Source of the DNA: Sulfurihydrogenibium sp. YO3AOP1
GTDB lineage: Bacteria; Aquificota; Aquificia; Aquificales; Hydrogenothermaceae
DNA length: 64,000 nucleotides
Direction: 5' to 3'
Assembly (NCBI RefSeq): GCF_000020325.1
Contig: NC_010730.1
Span: 124,001 to 188,000, forward strand
Within the stretch, counting starts at the first letter, position 1, and each line of letters begins with the position of its first letter. The translations under genes and the position numbers were made by a program. The notes under the pieces are model-generated. The model was not told where the DNA came from. It made no database searches and saw only the letters and a program-made list of their open reading frames with translations. Of this stretch, positions 36,159 to 47,383 are shown in pieces.

Positions 36159-38597
36159 TTACAACTTCTTTGAAATCTCATTATAAACGATTTTTACTAT
36201 CTCATCGTAGCTTTTATTTTCTGGATACACAGGATTTAAAAATTCTACTGATATTTTGAAAGGGCTTGGAAGAGATTTATTTATAGGAAGACTTTCAAAG
36301 ACACCTTTTATTACTACTGGAACAGCCGGAATGTTTAACTCTTTTGATAAAATAGCAAAACCTTTTTTAAACGGCAGCAATTTACCATCCCTTGTTCTTG
36401 CACCTTCCGGAAAGATAACAACGTTTTTTCCATTTTTAAGAGCATAAGCTGATTTAATCAATGACTCTTTTAAATCTTTGTTAACGTTTACAGTTATGAT
36501 ATTAAAATTTCTCGCAATCCACCTTCTAAACGACGTATTAAAATAAGTCTCTTCTGCTAAGAAGTATGTTTTTTTAAGTATTTGATTTGGAAGGGATGCA
36601 ACGATCAAAAATCCATCAAGATAGCTTTGATGGTTTGGAGCAAATATAACTGGCTGATTTAGAATATTTTCTATGCCTTTTATTTCTAAGTTGTTGTAAA
36701 GCTTAAAATATAGCTTTAAAATCGGTTTTATGATTGTCAAATATCCTTCTTTCAATTCAAAGCTTATTGGCTGGTTTAAAATCTTCTTCCAATCTATTTC
36801 TGAGATTTCTATCTTTTGTTTCTTTTCATCTATAAAGTATGATAATTTTTCAACGGTTGGATTTTCTATTAAATCCTTTTCATCAAGTTTTATTCCAAAT
36901 GTGCTTTCTATGAAGGTCAAAAACTCTATTTTCCCAAGAGAATCAAGCCCAAGGTCTATCTCTATGTGAGAGTCCGGATATACGCTTAGATTCGTATATT
37001 TTTCTAAGTATTCTTTTAATATGCTGTAAGTTTGAGTTTTTGGTTCTTCTTTGACTACTGATCTTTCTTGTTTTTCAAGAAATTGATTAAGCATAAATCT
37101 TCTGATTTTTCCAAGCCTTGTTTTTGGAAGTTCGGTATTTACAATCTTAAAACCGCCAATTTTTTTATAGCTTGCTACAGTTTGATTGTATTTATCAATC
37201 ACATTCCATTTTATTGTCTCTTCAAGATTTACAATGTTTCTTTTCTTTACAACTTCAAAATCTGGATAAATAATAGCAAAAAGCTGATTGTCTTTTTGAA
37301 TTACTGCTATCTCTTTTACAATATCAAAATTTTTAAGAATTATGTTCTCTATTTCTTCCGGGTTGATGTTTTTCCCATTTGGTAAGACTATGATTTCTTT
37401 TTTTCTTCCTGTTATATAAAGATAGCCATCTTCATCAAGATACCCAAGGTCTCCTGTCATAAAATAGCCATTTTTAAATGCTTTCTTCGTTTCTTCAATC
37501 TTATTTAAATATCCAACAAAAACATTATCACCTTTAACAAGAATTTCATCATCTTCTATCTTTACTTGTACACCTTCTATTGGCTTTCCTACCGAGCCAA
37601 GTTTAATTTTGTATGGTGGATTGAATGATACGATAGGAGAGGTCTCTGTTAGTCCATATCCTTCAATAATCTTAAATCCAAGAGCCTGAAGATCTTTTGC
37701 AATATCTAAATCAAGCTTTGCACCACCAGAAACAAAGTATTTTATATTTCCACCAAATACATCATGCACTTTTTTAAAAACTGTTTTACTAAGTGTTTGG
37801 TTGTTAATTTTTTTACAAAGTTTAAAAACTGTTTTTATAAAAAAATCTTCGTTGATTTTATCAAAAATCCTTCTATGAAAAAGAGCATACAGCCTGGGAA
37901 CGCCTATAAGAATAGTAATCTTGTATTTTTTTAGCTTATCTAAAATATCCTGTGGAGACAACTCATCAAGAAAAACAATCGTAGCACCAATATGAAGAGG
38001 TGTGAGCATAGAAACCATCAAAGGATAAGAATGATGAAATGGTAGTATCGCAAGGGTTGAGTCTTGAGAGTTTGCAATCTCTACTTTTTCTATGCTTTTT
38101 ATGTTAGATAGTAGATTTTTATAACTAAGCATTACACCTTTTGGCTGTCCTGTAGTTCCGGAAGTGTAAAGTATTACAGCTACATCTTCTTCAAGCTTCT
38201 TACATTCTTTATTCTCAAAAATTGGACTGGTAAATTCAATCTCTTCAAAAACCAAAACTTTTATATCATAATCAAGCTTTAGCTTCACATTTAAAACTTT
38301 TTCTTTATTATTTTTAGATGTAAAAATGTATACTGGCTTACTGTCGTTTAGTATGTAAAAAAGTTCATCTTCTGAAGACATAAAATCTATCGGGACGTTT
38401 ACTCCGCATTTTTCCCAAACTGCAAAAAAGGCATAGATCCATTCCGGTCTATTTTCGCTAAAAATAGCTACTTTATCTTCCGGCTTTATATCTAAAATAT
38501 TTGAATATTTTTTTATATTTTCTAATAATGATATGTAGCTTATCTCTTGACCTTTGTGTATTAAGGCGGTCTTTTCTAAGGGCTTTATATTTATCAT
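36159..38597 (-). CDS. Acyl-ACP synthetase - ACP - PlsC acyltransferase fusion (Aas-like)
   Basis: The protein has 812 residues in three domains. An AMP-forming ligase comes first (about 1-510), with YTSGTTGQPKG at 144-154, GYGLTETSP and TGDLG. A carrier domain (about 525-592) has attachment serine S553 in DLGLDSLGK. A PlsC-type acyltransferase (about 620-812) has NHQSYLD at 655-661 and FPEGARTR at 729-736. It probably activates free fatty acids, loads them on its own carrier and esterifies a lysophospholipid. E. coli Aas has the two end domains in the opposite order and no carrier. It is a single gene, divergent from alaS. Confidence 0.88.
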   Translation of the reverse strand: MINIKPLEKTALIHKGQEISYISLLENIKKYSNILDIKPEDKVAIFSENRPEWIYAFFAVWEKCGVNVPIDFMSSEDELFYILNDSKPVYIFTSKNNKEKVLNVKLKLDYDIKVLVFEEIEFTSPIFENKECKKLEEDVAVILYTSGTTGQPKGVMLSYKNLLSNIKSIEKVEIANSQDSTLAILPFHHSYPLMVSMLTPLHIGATIVFLDELSPQDILDKLKKYKITILIGVPRLYALFHRRIFDKINEDFFIKTVFKLCKKINNQTLSKTVFKKVHDVFGGNIKYFVSGGAKLDLDIAKDLQALGFKIIEGYGLTETSPIVSFNPPYKIKLGSVGKPIEGVQVKIEDDEILVKGDNVFVGYLNKIEETKKAFKNGYFMTGDLGYLDEDGYLYITGRKKEIIVLPNGKNINPEEIENIILKNFDIVKEIAVIQKDNQLFAIIYPDFEVVKKRNIVNLEETIKWNVIDKYNQTVASYKKIGGFKIVNTELPKTRLGKIRRFMLNQFLEKQERSVVKEEPKTQTYSILKEYLEKYTNLSVYPDSHIEIDLGLDSLGKIEFLTFIESTFGIKLDEKDLIENPTVEKLSYFIDEKKQKIEISEIDWKKILNQPISFELKEGYLTIIKPILKLYFKLYNNLEIKGIENILNQPVIFAPNHQSYLDGFLIVASLPNQILKKTYFLAEETYFNTSFRRWIARNFNIITVNVNKDLKESLIKSAYALKNGKNVVIFPEGARTRDGKLLPFKKGFAILSKELNIPAVPVVIKGVFESLPINKSLPSPFKISVEFLNPVYPENKSYDEIVKIVYNEISKKL

Positions 38598-38609
38598 ATT
38601 TCTTCCATA

Positions 38610-38618
38610 TGCTATAAT
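38610..38618 (+). promoter_or_regulatory. Extended -10 promoter of alaS
   Basis: TGCTATAAT stands 39 bases before the alaS ATG, in the divergent gap with the acyl-ACP synthetase gene. Confidence 0.65.
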
Positions 38619-38624
38619 TTTTAA

Positions 38625-41288
<2,664 letters not shown>

Positions 41289-41299
41289 GGAGGTTTCTT

Positions 41300-41605
41300 A
41301 TGCAAGGTGATCCAATGGGTGGTTTAATAAGTGCTATAGTATGGATGGTTTTATTTGTTGGTATATTCTATTTCTTAATTTTAAGACCACAGCAACAGCA
41401 GAGAAAAAAACATGAAGAGTTTTTAAAGAATCTAAAAAAAGGTGATAAAGTAATCACAACCGGCGGGATTATTGGAGAGATAAAAAACATTGAAGAAAAA
41501 ACTGTTTCATTAAAAGTTTGTGAAGGCTGTATAATAAAAGTTTTAAAGCCATCAATAGCTTCTTACTATCAAGAGGAAGCAGCATCACAGGAAGAAAAGG
41601 GATAA
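41300..41605 (+). CDS. yajC: Preprotein translocase accessory subunit YajC
   Basis: The 101-residue protein has a single membrane helix (about 9-28) followed by ILRPQQQQRKKHEEFLKNLKKGDKVITTGGIIGEI, the YajC signature. It associates with SecDF in protein export. AAGGAGG precedes the ATG. In most genomes secD follows; here the nuclease gene mrr follows instead, 5 bases after the stop. Confidence 0.95.
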   Translation: MQGDPMGGLISAIVWMVLFVGIFYFLILRPQQQQRKKHEEFLKNLKKGDKVITTGGIIGEIKNIEEKTVSLKVCEGCIIKVLKPSIASYYQEEAASQEEKG

Positions 41606-41610
41606 GATAA

Positions 41611-42519
41611 ATGGCTATTCCGGGCTATCAAGATTTAATGCTTCCTTTACTAAAGCTTGTTTCTGACGGCAAAGAGTATTCATTAAGAGAAATTATTGAA
41701 AGGTTAGCAGAAGAATTTAATCTTTCTGAAGAAGATAGAAATGAATTTTTACCATCAGGACAACAGAGAGTATTTGATAATAGAGTAAACTGGGCAAAAA
41801 CATATTTATTAAAAGCTGGACTGTTAGAAAGTCCAAAAAGAGGTTATATCAAAATATCTAAGGCGGGAAAGCAGTTTTTAGTTGATAATCCCAATTTAAA
41901 CAAATTAACAAAAGAAGATTTGATGCAATTTGAAAGTTTTAGAGAATTTATAAGTAGAGGAAACAAAAAGAATATGGTCTTGCATATTGATTCAGAGACT
42001 CCAACGGAAATAATAGAGCAAAAAATCCAAGAGGTTAATGAAGCATTAGCGGATGAACTACTTAGAAAAATCAAAGGCTCATCACCAAAATTTTTCGAAA
42101 AATTGGTTATAGATTTACTTTTAAAAATGGGATATGGTGGTTCTGAGAAAGAAATGGCTGAAGTTGTCGGAAAATCTGGAGATGAAGGAATAGATGGAAC
42201 AATCAAAGAAGATAAACTGGGATTAGATGTTATTTATATTCAAGCTAAAAGATGGGAAGGTCCTGTCGGTAGACCAGAAATTCAAAAGTTTGTAGGAGCT
42301 TTAGCCGGCAAAAAAGCTAAAAAGGGTGTGTTTTTTACAACTTCCACATTTACAGATGAAGCTAAAGATTATGTTTCACACCTTGAACAAAAGGTCGTTT
42401 TAATTGACGGTAATAAGTCAGCGGATTTGATGATTAAATACAATGTAGGTATTTCTGTTGAGAAAGTAATTGAAATAAAAAGAATAGATTCAGATTATTT
42501 TGAGGAAGATATCATCTGA
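41611..42519 (+). CDS. mrr: Mrr-family type IV restriction endonuclease
   Basis: The 302-residue protein has an N-terminal winged-helix Mrr_N domain (about 1-95) with VNWAKTYLLKAGLL. The C-terminal Mrr catalytic domain (about 158-275) has D195 in DEGIDG and Q211/K213 in YIQAKRW, the PD-(D/E)XK variant with QxK. Mrr cuts methylated DNA and is a defence nuclease. It sits 5 bases after yajC in a housekeeping run, with the Rpn nuclease next. Specificity is not visible. Confidence 0.93.
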   Translation: MAIPGYQDLMLPLLKLVSDGKEYSLREIIERLAEEFNLSEEDRNEFLPSGQQRVFDNRVNWAKTYLLKAGLLESPKRGYIKISKAGKQFLVDNPNLNKLTKEDLMQFESFREFISRGNKKNMVLHIDSETPTEIIEQKIQEVNEALADELLRKIKGSSPKFFEKLVIDLLLKMGYGGSEKEMAEVVGKSGDEGIDGTIKEDKLGLDVIYIQAKRWEGPVGRPEIQKFVGALAGKKAKKGVFFTTSTFTDEAKDYVSHLEQKVVLIDGNKSADLMIKYNVGISVEKVIEIKRIDSDYFEEDII

Positions 42520-42629
42520 TTTTTTGTTTATAAGTTAAAAATAGATGATGACATAACATATAAATGGAAAATGAAAGGAAATGAAAGGATTGTAACAAGG
42601 CTTGCAAGGAATGATAGAGGTTTAATTTA

Positions 42630-43526
42630 ATGAGTGAAATTCATCCTCACGACCAATTTTTTAAACAGATATTTTCTGAGCCAAAGAGGGTTAAAAGCCT
42701 GCTTGATATATTTTATCCAGAGCTATCTCAAAAGATAGACTTAGAAAGTATAAGATTATTAAACAGTGAAAAATACTCACAGAAGATTGGAAAATCACTT
42801 CTTGACCTTTTGTATGAATGCAAAATAGAAAACGAAAAAAGCTTTATAAGAATCATTTTTGAACACAAATCATACATAGATAAAAACCTACCAAGTCAGC
42901 TTTTGTATTACAATGGCATATTATGGGAAGAAACAGGAGAGTATGAAGAGTATCCACCAATAATCAACATTGTCTTGTACCATGGTAAAAGAAAATGGAA
43001 TATACCAACTATACTACCAAAAACTAACTCAGAAATTATAGAAAGATTTACAAACAAACTTAACTATCACTTAATAGACCTTTCAAAGGTAGCTGATGAA
43101 GAGATGATAAACAAGCTCTACATAGACTTTTGCACAGTGTCAGCACTTCTTACAATGAAGCATATTTTCAAAGATTTAAGAAAGTATAAACATATTTTAA
43201 AGAAGGTTTTTGAACACTATCAAGATGGTTGTGTTTTTATCATTTTAGATTATATTTCAGTTGTAAACAACCCACAAGAAGTTGAAAATGTATTAAAGGA
43301 AATCTTGGGAGGTGAAAAAGATATGATGACATTAACAGAAAAATGGAAAATGGAAGGAATAATTGGAGCTAAGAAAGAAGACATTCTTAAACTTATCAAT
43401 CTTAAATTTGGCAGAGTATCAGAGGAAGTTGAAAAATTAATTTCAAACATTAACGACTTAGAAGAATTAGACAAACTCTTTACAAAGGCTATTTTGGCTA
43501 ATAGCTTAGAAGAGTTGTTGAAGTGA
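42630..43526 (+). CDS. Rpn-family recombination-promoting nuclease
   Basis: The 298-residue protein begins HPHDQFFKQIFSEPKRVKSLL, the hallmark of the Rpn/transposase_31 family. A PD-(D/E)XK core follows, with the acid in SLLDLLYECKIE and ExK-like IIFEHKS. Rpn proteins are DNA endonucleases; in E. coli some defend against phage and are held in check by a small protein made from an internal start in the same gene. A strong internal ribosome site occurs here too, at 43307. It follows mrr by 110 bases with no ribosome site of note. Confidence 0.88.
   Translation: MSEIHPHDQFFKQIFSEPKRVKSLLDIFYPELSQKIDLESIRLLNSEKYSQKIGKSLLDLLYECKIENEKSFIRIIFEHKSYIDKNLPSQLLYYNGILWEETGEYEEYPPIINIVLYHGKRKWNIPTILPKTNSEIIERFTNKLNYHLIDLSKVADEEMINKLYIDFCTVSALLTMKHIFKDLRKYKHILKKVFEHYQDGCVFIILDYISVVNNPQEVENVLKEILGGEKDMMTLTEKWKMEGIIGAKKEDILKLINLKFGRVSEEVEKLISNINDLEELDKLFTKAILANSLEELLK
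43323..43526 (+). CDS. Possible intragenic RpnS-like small protein, in frame within rpn
   Basis: GGGAGGTGA at 43307-43315 stands 7 bases before an in-frame ATG at 43323 (a second ATG follows directly). This would give a 67-residue product starting MMTLTEKWKMEG and ending SLEELLK, identical to the Rpn C-terminus. No such strong site precedes the full-length start. Published work on E. coli Rpn describes an intragenic C-terminal product that inhibits the nuclease, so this is a likely antitoxin; there is no direct evidence of translation. Confidence 0.5.
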   Translation: MMTLTEKWKMEGIIGAKKEDILKLINLKFGRVSEEVEKLISNINDLEELDKLFTKAILANSLEELLK

Positions 43527-43532
43527 TATAAT
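43524..43532 (+). promoter_or_regulatory. Extended -10 promoter of aspS
   Basis: TGATATAAT overlaps the rpn stop codon and lies 35 bases before the aspS ATG. It would free aspS from the defence genes upstream. Confidence 0.55.
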
Positions 43533-43567
43533 AATTATCAAAACAACAACTATTTACAGGAGGTTTT

Positions 43568-45376
43568 ATGATAGACCAGCTTAGAGAATTTAAAAGAGAT
43601 TACTACTGTGGAGATTTAAACGAATCAAATATAGGTGATGAAGTTAGACTTCTTGGTTGGGTTGACACTGTTAGAGACCATGGCGGAGTTATTTTTATAA
43701 ATCTCAGAGACAGAGAGGGTATAGTTCAAGTAGTTTTTGATCCATCAAAAATTGGAGAAGAGTTATACAATAAAGCGAAAAAACTCAAATCAGAATACGT
43801 TATCGGTGTGAGAGGTAGAGTTTACAGAAGACCTGCAGGTACTGAAAATCCTAAAATGAAAACAGGAAACATAGAAGTAGCCGGTGAAGAGCTTTTAATC
43901 TTAAACACATCCAAGGCTTTACCTTTTCCAATAGAAGATAATATAAAAGTTAGCGAAGAAGTTAGATTAAAATACAGATATTTAGACTTAAGAAGACCAT
44001 CTATGCAAAGAAACATAATATTAAGACACGAAGTATATCAAGCTGTAAGAGAGTTCTTAGCCGGAAATGGATTTATTGAAGTAGAAACCCCAATGCTTAC
44101 AAAATCAACACCGGAGGGAGCAAGAGACTTTTTAGTTCCATCAAGATTAGAAAAAGGCAAATTTTATGCACTTCCACAATCACCACAGCTATTTAAACAA
44201 ATCTTAATGGTTGCAGGACTTGAAAGATACTTCCAAATAGCCAAATGTTTTAGAGATGAAGACCTAAGAGCAGACAGACAGCCAGAATTTACACAAATAG
44301 ACTTAGAGATGTCTTTTGTAACAGAAGATGATGTGATGACTTTAGCAGAATCTTTGATTCAGTATGTATACAAAAAAGTTCTTGGAATTGATATAAAAAT
44401 TCCTTTTAGAAGAATGAGCTATGAAGAAGCTATAAATAAATATGGAACAGACAAGCCTGACCTAAGATATGGCTTAGAGCTTATAGATATTACAGATTTA
44501 GCAAAAGAGGTAGAATTTAAAGTATTTAACGATGTAGCAAAATCCGGCGGGCTTGTAAAAGGTATAAACATTAAAGGTGGATCTAAATTTTCAAGAAAAG
44601 AAATTGACGAGCTTACAGAATACGCTAAAAAGTTTGGTGCCAAAGGAATGGCATGGGTTAAACTTGAAAATGGAGAAGCTACTTCTCCAATCCTAAAATT
44701 CTTCACAGAAGAGCAAAAACAAAAGTTATTTAGCCTTATGGATGCAAAAGATGGAGACTTGCTAATATTTATTGCAGATAAAAAAGATATCACTCACAAA
44801 GTTTTAGGATTTTTAAGAAAGCATATAGCAGAAAAAATGAATCTAATAGACAATAGCAAATTAGAGTTTTTATGGGTGGTTGATTTTCCACTTTTTGAAT
44901 GGGACGAAGAAGAAAATAGACTTGTTGCAATACACCATCCGTTCACAAGTCCAAAAGACGAAGATATAGATAGATTGGACGAAGCTTTAAACAGTCCAGA
45001 AATTGCACTTAGCTTTAAATCAAAAGCTTACGACATGGTTTTAAATGGTGAGGAGATAGGTGGGGGTTCAATAAGAATACATACACCTTACATACAAGAA
45101 AAAGTATTCCAGCTTTTAAACATTTCAGAAGAAGAGGCAAAAGAAAAATTTGGGTTTTTAATAGAAGCTTTAAGCTACGGAGCACCACCACACGGCGGAT
45201 TAGCTTTTGGTCTTGATAGAATTTTAGCACTTATGACAGGTAGCGAAAGCATAAGAGACGTAATCGCATTCCCTAAGACACAAAAAGGAATATGTCCGCT
45301 AACAGGAGCACCGGATTATGTTTCAGAAAAACAACTTAAAGAAGTAGGAATAAAAGTAGAGGTAGATGAAGAATGA
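43568..45376 (+). CDS. aspS: Aspartyl-tRNA synthetase (bacterial type)
   Basis: The 602-residue protein has an N-terminal OB anticodon-binding domain (VRLLGWVDTVRDHGGVIFINLRDREG), the class II core with RYLDLRRPSMQRNI, FRDEDLRADRQPEFTQIDLE and GLAFGLDRI, and the bacterial GAD insertion at about 290-420. It charges tRNA-Asp and perhaps tRNA-Asn. AGGAGG precedes the ATG. The stop overlaps the rhodanese start by 4 bases. Confidence 0.97.
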   Translation: MIDQLREFKRDYYCGDLNESNIGDEVRLLGWVDTVRDHGGVIFINLRDREGIVQVVFDPSKIGEELYNKAKKLKSEYVIGVRGRVYRRPAGTENPKMKTGNIEVAGEELLILNTSKALPFPIEDNIKVSEEVRLKYRYLDLRRPSMQRNIILRHEVYQAVREFLAGNGFIEVETPMLTKSTPEGARDFLVPSRLEKGKFYALPQSPQLFKQILMVAGLERYFQIAKCFRDEDLRADRQPEFTQIDLEMSFVTEDDVMTLAESLIQYVYKKVLGIDIKIPFRRMSYEEAINKYGTDKPDLRYGLELIDITDLAKEVEFKVFNDVAKSGGLVKGINIKGGSKFSRKEIDELTEYAKKFGAKGMAWVKLENGEATSPILKFFTEEQKQKLFSLMDAKDGDLLIFIADKKDITHKVLGFLRKHIAEKMNLIDNSKLEFLWVVDFPLFEWDEEENRLVAIHHPFTSPKDEDIDRLDEALNSPEIALSFKSKAYDMVLNGEEIGGGSIRIHTPYIQEKVFQLLNISEEEAKEKFGFLIEALSYGAPPHGGLAFGLDRILALMTGSESIRDVIAFPKTQKGICPLTGAPDYVSEKQLKEVGIKVEVDEE

Positions 45377-45744
45377 TAAGAAAGGCTTTTTTGACAATTT
45401 TATTAATTTTCGGATTTTCTTTTGCATACCAAGACTTAAATGCAAAGCAGTTTTATGAAATGATACAAAAAGAGAAAGATGTGATAATTCTCGACGTCAG
45501 AACACCACAAGAGTACCAAGAAGGACATATAAGTAATGCAATCAACATTCCTGTCCAAATTTTAGGACAGCAATTAGATAAGCTTAAAAACTTCAAAGAT
45601 AAAAAAATCCTTGTATACTGTAGGTCTGGCCATAGAAGTGCAATCGCAAGTCAGATATTAGATAGAGCCGGATTTAAAAACGTATACAATCTAAAAGGTG
45701 GATTACTTGAGTGGAAAGCATCAGGATTACCATTGGTTAAGTAA
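45373..45744 (+). CDS. Periplasmic rhodanese-domain protein
   Basis: The 123-residue protein has a signal peptide (about 1-18) followed by one rhodanese domain with LDVRTPQEYQEGHI and the active-site loop YCRSGHRS, C83 being the persulfide cysteine. It may handle sulfur species in the periplasm, which fits a sulfur-oxidising lifestyle, but the donor and acceptor are unknown. It starts on the aspS stop (ATGA) and overlaps the ComF-like gene by 38-47 bases. Confidence 0.9.
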   Translation: MIRKAFLTILLIFGFSFAYQDLNAKQFYEMIQKEKDVIILDVRTPQEYQEGHISNAINIPVQILGQQLDKLKNFKDKKILVYCRSGHRSAIASQILDRAGFKNVYNLKGGLLEWKASGLPLVK

Positions 45745-46423
45745 ATTTAAGCTAATATTTAACGCACTTTTTCCAAGAGAATGTGTTTTATGTGGTGACC
45801 CTTTTGTATTTACATACCAAAACATTGTTTGTGATGATTGTTTATCAAAATTTGAAAAAACCGAAAGCTTCTTTTGTAGAAGCTGCGGAAAGTCTGGAGA
45901 AAACACCTATCCAATATGTGAAGAATGTAAATACGATAGAAAATATTCCTTCATAGAAGCTTTTACAGATTATTATGAGTTTGGAGAGATTATCAGAGAG
46001 TATAAGTTCAGCAAACATAAAAACTTGGCTTACGATATAGCGAAAATCATTAAAGAAGACTTTCAAAAGTTTGTCAGACAAAACCAAGTACAAAATATTT
46101 TATACATTCCTATATCGAACAAAAAATTAAAAGAAAGAGGATTTAATCATTTAAAGGAGATTTTGACTTACATATTTCCAAAATATCTCGTAAAAGATTA
46201 TTTGATAAAAGTCAAAGAGACAAAACTACAGGTTGAGTTAAATAAGACAGAAAGGTTTGAAAATCTAAAAGATAGCTTTAAATTAACAGTTGACAAAATA
46301 GATGGCAATACGCTTGTTTTTGATGACATTCTAACAACAGGTGCAACATTATTAGAAGCTTACAAAACAGTCAAAGATAAAGTTAATGGAAATCTGTACG
46401 CTTATGTCATCACAAAGGTTTGA
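45698..46423 (+). CDS. ComF-like phosphoribosyltransferase-domain protein
   Basis: The protein is about 241 residues. Cysteine pairs CVLC, CDDC, CRSC and CEEC form an N-terminal double zinc finger, followed by a phosphoribosyltransferase fold with TLVFDDILTTGATL. This is the ComF/GntX layout, linked to DNA uptake and handling of transported DNA. The start is a GTG at 45698; a TTG at 45707 with AGGTGG upstream is also possible. Either start lies inside the rhodanese gene, so translation is coupled. Confidence 0.88.
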   Translation: MDYLSGKHQDYHWLSKFKLIFNALFPRECVLCGDPFVFTYQNIVCDDCLSKFEKTESFFCRSCGKSGENTYPICEECKYDRKYSFIEAFTDYYEFGEIIREYKFSKHKNLAYDIAKIIKEDFQKFVRQNQVQNILYIPISNKKLKERGFNHLKEILTYIFPKYLVKDYLIKVKETKLQVELNKTERFENLKDSFKLTVDKIDGNTLVFDDILTTGATLLEAYKTVKDKVNGNLYAYVITKV

Positions 46424-46424
46424 A

Positions 46425-47348
46425 ATGGTTTACATAGAAAATAAACTAAAAGAAAGAAATACAGATCAAAACAAAAACCGGCTAATAATCGCAATAGGAT
46501 TAAATATTTTAATTGTTATAATTCAAGTTATTTTTGGCTTGTATTCAAACTCAATATCCTTAATCACTGATGCAATTCACAACTTTCAAGATGTTATTTC
46601 TTTAATTGTCAGCTTGATTGCCATTTTAGCTTTGTCAAAAAAGCCAACCTTAGAAATGACTTTTGGCTTTTTAAAAGCTGAATCTATGGCCGGCTTTGTA
46701 AACAGTTTAATTTTAATGATAACATTAATTTTTATTATTTATGAAGCTACGCTTAGATTGATTCATCCGGAAGAAGTTAAAGGTTTATTTGTCATAATCT
46801 TTGGATTTATAGCTTTTATAGTAAATCTAGTATCAGCATTAATTTTAAAACATCATCATCACCATGAAGAAGATGACCACCACCATCATGAGGATATAAA
46901 CATTGCAGCTGCTTATATTCATCTTTTGAGTGATGCGTTGTTATCCTTGTCTGTTGTGATTGGCGGAATTTTTATCTATCTTTTTCAAATAAGCATCATT
47001 GACCCAATCTTATCATTAATTTTCAGTATTTACATCTTTAAAGAAACTTTTCCTATTTTGAAAAAAAGCTATAAGGTTTTAATGGAAGCAGCACCATCTA
47101 ATATAAATCTGTATGAATTGATAGATGAAATGAAAAATAGATTTGATGAAATTGTAGAAATTCACGATATTCACGTATGGTCTTTATCCTCTAAGGATAT
47201 CTATTTTACCGGACATATAGTTGTCAAAGATATGGATAAATCAATGGAAGTTCTTGAAAATTTAGAAAAATTCTTAAAAGAAAAAGGTATAACCCATTCT
47301 ACAATCCAAATAGAAAGTACAGATAAGATATGCGAAATATTTCATTAA
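46425..47348 (+). CDS. Cation diffusion facilitator (zinc/cobalt-type efflux)
   Basis: The protein is about 307 residues with six hydrophobic helices. A His-rich cytoplasmic loop (HHHHHEEDDHHHHED) lies between helices 4 and 5, the metal-site pattern LITDAIHNFQD in helix 2 pairs with HLLSDALLS in helix 5, and a C-terminal metal-sensing domain contains IHDIHVWSL. This is the CzcD/ZitB type exporting Zn2+ and related ions by proton exchange. The ATG at 46425, 2 bases after the ComF stop with AAAGG upstream, is preferred to starts inside that gene. Confidence 0.9.
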   Translation: MVYIENKLKERNTDQNKNRLIIAIGLNILIVIIQVIFGLYSNSISLITDAIHNFQDVISLIVSLIAILALSKKPTLEMTFGFLKAESMAGFVNSLILMITLIFIIYEATLRLIHPEEVKGLFVIIFGFIAFIVNLVSALILKHHHHHEEDDHHHHEDINIAAAYIHLLSDALLSLSVVIGGIFIYLFQISIIDPILSLIFSIYIFKETFPILKKSYKVLMEAAPSNINLYELIDEMKNRFDEIVEIHDIHVWSLSSKDIYFTGHIVVKDMDKSMEVLENLEKFLKEKGITHSTIQIESTDKICEIFH

Positions 47349-47349
47349 G

Positions 47350-47370
47350 AAAAGGGCGATAAATCGCCCT
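47350..47370 (-). terminator. Intrinsic terminator after bpsA
   Basis: AGGGCGAT, loop, ATCGCCCT (47353-47370) is followed on the minus strand by TTTTCTTAATG. It may also help end the convergent CDF gene. Confidence 0.8.
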
Positions 47371-47383
47371 GTTTAAGATTATA

